From VFBF01 sp033764865 (GTDB lineage: Bacteria; Pseudomonadota; Alphaproteobacteria; Caulobacterales; Aquidulcibacteraceae), in assembly GCA_033764865.1 (NCBI GenBank), contig JANRIM010000068.1, positions 1 through 36,031 of the forward strand: a stretch of DNA of 36,031 nucleotides, given 5' to 3'. The position numbers and the translations under genes were made by a program. Under the pieces are notes generated by a model. That model saw only the letters and a list, made by a program, of their open reading frames with translations, searched no databases and had not been told where the DNA came from. How positions within the stretch are numbered: the stretch's first letter is position 1; every line of letters begins with the position of its first letter. Of the stretch, positions 33,346 to 36,031 are shown one piece after another.

Positions 33346-33603
33346 TCAGGCGGCGGCGTTGAAGGCGTGGACGTCGGCGGGCTCGGTGACGATCACCGTG
33401 AGGCGATCCCCGCTGACGGCGATCTCGCCCCGGGCAATCGGGTGGTTGTTGGCGAGGATCCAGACCTGTTCGTCCGCCCCCTGCCCCAGGGGAATCACGG
33501 CGCCCCGGCCCATCTTCAGCAGCTGGTGCATGGGCAGCGTGCAGCGGCCGATGATGACGCTCAGTTCGACCTCGACTTTGTGGACCTGGCTTTTCGTCAG
33601 CAC
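33346..33603 (-). CDS. FliN-like (SpoA/FliM-N C-terminal) protein
   Basis: An 85-residue protein consisting of little more than one FliM/FliN C-terminal (SpoA) domain: VHKVEVELSVIIGRCTLPMHQLLKMGRGAVIPLG, then WILANNHPIARGEIAVSGDRLTVIVTE. In FliN this domain forms the C-ring of the flagellar motor. It starts at GTG 33603 with AGGGG six bases upstream. No flagellar genes occur in the window. It is divergent from lipB over 53 bases. A motor switch protein is the most likely role; a non-flagellar SpoA protein is possible. The short length is at the low end for FliN. Confidence 0.78.
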   Translation of the reverse strand: MLTKSQVHKVEVELSVIIGRCTLPMHQLLKMGRGAVIPLGQGADEQVWILANNHPIARGEIAVSGDRLTVIVTEPADVHAFNAAA

Positions 33604-33656
33604 CCCGAACCCCTATGTGACAGGTTTACAAGACAACGCCGAAGGGTTGAACAGTC

Positions 33657-34328
33657 GTGAACGAAGCGCCGATCGGGTGGGCGATTTCTCCCCGCGCGGT
33701 GGAGTACCCGGCAGCGGTGGCGGCCATGGAGGCGCGCGCCGCCGCCATCGCGGACGGATCGGCCGACGAGCTGGTCTGGCTGCTGGAGCACCCCGCCCTC
33801 TACACCGCCGGCGTGACCGCCCGCGAGGCCGACCTCCTGGAGCCGGCCCGTTTCCCCGTGTTCCGCACCGACCGAGGGGGCCAGTTCACCTACCACGGCC
33901 CGGGTCAGCGCGTGGCCTACGTCATGATGGACCTCAAGCGCCGCGGTCGCGACGTGCGCGCCTACGTGCAGGACCTGGAAGGCTGGATCATCGCGGCGCT
34001 GGACCGGTTCAACGTCGCCGGAGAGGTGCGCGAGGGACGCGTGGGCGTCTGGGTGCAGCGCAAGACGCCCGACGAGACCCGTGAAGACAAGATCGCCGCC
34101 ATTGGCGTGAAAGTGCGCCGGTGGGCCACTTTCCACGGGGTGGCGCTCAACGTGGAGCCCGATCTTTCCCACTTTTCGGGAATTGTGCCCTGCGGGATTC
34201 GCGCACACGGGGTGACCAGTCTCGTGGACCTGGGGCTTCCCGTCACAATGGGCGACGCCGACCGCGCCCTCCAGGACGCGTTCGAGGAGGTGTTCGGCCC
34301 CACCAGGCCCGTGGCGCCCCCGCTCTGA
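33657..34328 (+). CDS. lipB: Octanoyl-ACP:protein N-octanoyltransferase
   Basis: A 223-residue LipB, which transfers octanoyl from acyl carrier protein to lipoyl domains in the first step of lipoate attachment. The family core is visible: the GGQFTYHGPGQRVAYVMMDLKRRGRDVR stretch, catalytic K152 in GVKVRRWATFHG and catalytic C179 in VPCGIRAHGVTSL. A GTG start at 33657 is preceded by GAAGG about eleven bases upstream. It is divergent from the FliN-like gene. Length and motifs are normal. Confidence 0.96.
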   Translation: MNEAPIGWAISPRAVEYPAAVAAMEARAAAIADGSADELVWLLEHPALYTAGVTAREADLLEPARFPVFRTDRGGQFTYHGPGQRVAYVMMDLKRRGRDVRAYVQDLEGWIIAALDRFNVAGEVREGRVGVWVQRKTPDETREDKIAAIGVKVRRWATFHGVALNVEPDLSHFSGIVPCGIRAHGVTSLVDLGLPVTMGDADRALQDAFEEVFGPTRPVAPPL

Positions 34329-34386
34329 CGCCGCACGGCCGCCGGCCGGCCGGAATTTCGACAACGTAAGAGACGCCACTCTCCCC

Positions 34387-34614
34387 ATGAGCAAAACGCC
34401 CCCAGACCGGCCGCCCGGGAACCCCGCCCCCCGGACGACAGCGCCCCGCGCCCGCACGACCAGGCCCGCCCGCAGCGCCGACGAGCGCGCGGCGGACGCG
34501 CATGGCGACTTCTATTTCGAGGAGCTGATGACTCCCCAGCCCGACGCCACCCGTGAATTTTATCGCGCGCGCCTGCTCAGGCCTGCCGATCCGGAGGCGA
34601 AGGACAAGCCTTAG
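34387..34614 (+). CDS. Small uncharacterised protein, basic proline-rich N terminus
   Basis: A 75-residue frame. Residues 1-30 are rich in Pro, Arg and Thr; the rest is more ordinary, with DFYFEELM and EFYRARLL, and ends in a charged tail. No family was recognised. Upstream spacing from lipB is 58 bases with a weak AAGAG ribosome site. It could be a genuine small gene in a lipB transcript. The disordered beginning and lack of motifs leave doubt. Confidence 0.55.
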   Translation: MSKTPPDRPPGNPAPRTTAPRARTTRPARSADERAADAHGDFYFEELMTPQPDATREFYRARLLRPADPEAKDKP

Positions 34615-34621
34615 TCCCGCA

Positions 34622-34649
34622 TCTGCGCACGCCTTCGGCGGCACGCAGA
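34622..34649. terminator. Possible bidirectional terminator hairpin
   Basis: TCTGCG (34622-34627) pairs with CGCAGA (34644-34649), with an inner CGCC-TTC-GGCG stem. It lies between the convergent ends of the 75-residue gene and the carboxylase gene, where a terminator would be expected. No T-run follows on either side, so the call rests on position and structure. Confidence 0.4.
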
Positions 34650-34672
34650 CGGCGCCGCGTCGCCCGCCCGGG

Positions 34673-36031
34673 TCAGCCCAGTTCGATCAGCACTTCGTCG
34701 GCCGCGACGCTCGCGCCGGCGGCGACATGCACCTTCGCCACCACGCCGTCGCGCTCGGCGCGGATGATGTTCTGCATCTTCATGGCCTCCACGATGGCCA
34801 CGCCCTCCCCGGATTTCACTTCCTGGCCGGGCTTCACGTCGATGGAGACCACAAGACCCGGCATGGGCGAGGCCACGAGCTTGGACGTGTCGGCGGCGGG
34901 CTTGGGCGGGATGAGGCCGTAGAGGCCGGCCGCGCGCGGACTGGCCACGATCAGCGACGCGGTGACCCCGCGCAGCTTGAGACGGAAGCCCTCCGAGCGT
35001 GGGGCGATCTTCACAGCGAACGGCGTTTTGCCGTAGCGGCCCTCGATTACCGGCTGGCCAGGGCGCCACGTCGTCTGCAGGCGCACTTCGCGGGCTTCGG
35101 CGCCCTGCGCCCCCGCGCCCTGGGCCACGGTCGCGCCCTCTTCCGTCAGCGTCACCACCACCGGGATCACGGCGTCCCCGAAGATCACCACGCGCTCGGC
35201 GCGGGCGTCGGCGGCGTAACCCGCGATCTGCCCCGATATCTGTCCCGCGCGGCGGGCCACCAACGCTTGTGCGAACGCCGCACATGCCACCAGCAGCTCA
35301 CGCTGCTCCGGCGTCGGCGCGGCGCCGTCGAAGCCGTCGGGAAACTGCTCCTTGATATAGGCGGTCGTGATGTCGCCGGAGCGGAAGCGCGCCTCGTCCA
35401 TCACGGCGCCGAGAAAGGGGATGTTGTCCTGGATGCCTTCGATCACGAAGGAATCGAGCGCGCGCGCCTGGGCGTCGATCGCCTCAAGGCGCGTGGGGGC
35501 GTGGGTGACCAGCTTGGCGATCATGGGATCGTAGAACATCGAGATCTCGTCGCCCTCGCGCACGCCCGCGTCGTTGCGCACGGTGACGACGCCGGTTTTT
35601 CCCTCCGCAGGCGGTCGGTAGCGGCGCAGGCGCCCGATGGAGGGGAGAAAGTTCCGGTACGGATCCTCCGCGTAGATGCGGCTCTCGATCGCCCAGCCGT
35701 TGATCTTGAGATCCTTCTGCTTGAACGCGAGCTTCTCGCCGGCGGCGACGCGGATCATCTGCTCCACGAGATCGAGGCCCGTGATCGCCTCCGTCACCGG
35801 ATGCTCCACCTGGAGCCGCGTGTTCATCTCCAGGAAGTAGAAGCTCTTGTCGGCCCCCGACGCCACGAACTCCACTGTGCCGGCGCTGTCGTAGCCCACG
35901 GCCTTGGCGAGCGCGACGGCCTGGGCGCCCATCTTCTCGCGGGTCTTTTCGTCGAGCAGCGGCGACGGCGCTTCCTCGATGACCTTCTGGTTGCGGCGCT
36001 GGATGGAGCACTCGCGCTCGAACAGGTGCAC
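34673..36031 (-). CDS. pccA: Propionyl-CoA carboxylase alpha subunit, 5' end cut by window edge
   Basis: The C-terminal two-thirds of a biotin-dependent acyl-CoA carboxylase alpha chain; 452 residues are visible of about 670. The end of the biotin carboxylase domain is shown by HLFERECSIQRRNQKVIEE and MNTRLQVEHPVTE. A middle region with GRYGKTPFAVKI fits the PCC linker domain, and the biotinyl domain ends with EAMKMQN, the lysine codon being at 34778-34780. The frame reads through the right edge, and the apparent start near it is internal. The linker favours propionyl-CoA over acetyl- or methylcrotonyl-CoA carboxylase, but this is not proven. PCC feeds propionyl-CoA into methylmalonyl-CoA. 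Confidence 0.88.
   Translation of the reverse strand: MHLFERECSIQRRNQKVIEEAPSPLLDEKTREKMGAQAVALAKAVGYDSAGTVEFVASGADKSFYFLEMNTRLQVEHPVTEAITGLDLVEQMIRVAAGEKLAFKQKDLKINGWAIESRIYAEDPYRNFLPSIGRLRRYRPPAEGKTGVVTVRNDAGVREGDEISMFYDPMIAKLVTHAPTRLEAIDAQARALDSFVIEGIQDNIPFLGAVMDEARFRSGDITTAYIKEQFPDGFDGAAPTPEQRELLVACAAFAQALVARRAGQISGQIAGYAADARAERVVIFGDAVIPVVVTLTEEGATVAQGAGAQGAEAREVRLQTTWRPGQPVIEGRYGKTPFAVKIAPRSEGFRLKLRGVTASLIVASPRAAGLYGLIPPKPAADTSKLVASPMPGLVVSIDVKPGQEVKSGEGVAIVEAMKMQNIIRAERDGVVAKVHVAAGASVAADEVLIELG

Noticed and set aside
33615..33629. TGT-N9-ACA pair upstream of lipB
   Set aside because: Wrong spacing for PpsR/CrtJ and not next to photosynthesis genes; expected by chance.

Overview
The window is a high-GC stretch of an alphaproteobacterial chromosome. 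Its left half is the edge of a photosynthesis gene cluster for bacteriochlorophyll a and an acyclic carotenoid. The pufBALM reaction-centre and LH1 genes, the bchCXYZ chlorin reductase genes and the purple-bacterial spirilloxanthin-type crt set point to an aerobic anoxygenic phototroph or a purple non-sulfur bacterium. Genus cannot be fixed from sequence alone. No rRNA, tRNA, insertion sequence, CRISPR array or phage gene was seen.

Region 1 (1-9402, minus strand) is the classical crtE-crtF-bchC-bchX-bchY-bchZ-pufB-pufA-pufL-pufM superoperon, with pufM cut by the left edge. There is no recognisable pufQ between bchZ and pufB. A large hairpin sits between pufA and pufL, where other purple bacteria carry the stem-loop that protects pufBA mRNA. 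Region 2 (9486-11884, plus strand) is crtD-crtC, divergent from crtE. Region 3 (11852-18324, minus strand) is bchI-bchD-bchO-crtI-crtB followed by a small 52-residue membrane-protein gene with a GTG start. Together these genes encode Mg-chelatase subunits and helper, chlorin reduction and side-chain oxidation, carotenoid synthesis from GGPP through phytoene and lycopene or neurosporene to hydroxylated, methoxylated carotenoids, and the pigment-binding proteins. No crtA is present. Three promoter regions (bchC, crtE, crtI) carry PpsR/CrtJ-type TGT-N12-ACA sites. Each is followed at a fixed distance by a third half-site that coincides with the predicted -35 box.

Region 4 (18438-27446) starts with a DUF3422 protein. 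A transglutaminase-like protein follows on the opposite strand. Divergent from it is a tightly overlapping three-gene operon: transglutaminase-DUF2126 (putative amidoligase), a circularly permuted ATP-grasp fused to an alpha-E domain, and a further transglutaminase-like protein. This resembles the predicted peptide-ligation/peptidase neighbourhoods described for ATP-grasp and amidoligase families; its product is unknown.

Region 5 (27496-36031) is mixed housekeeping and accessory content: an FMN-dependent alpha-hydroxy-acid oxidase next to a histidine ammonia-lyase, a two-gene ABC exporter, an unrecognised 127-residue protein, a DUF3126 protein, a short FliN-like protein, lipB, a small unrecognised protein, and the 3' two-thirds of a propionyl-CoA carboxylase alpha-subunit gene cut by the right edge. 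Intergenic gaps are all below 300 bases.
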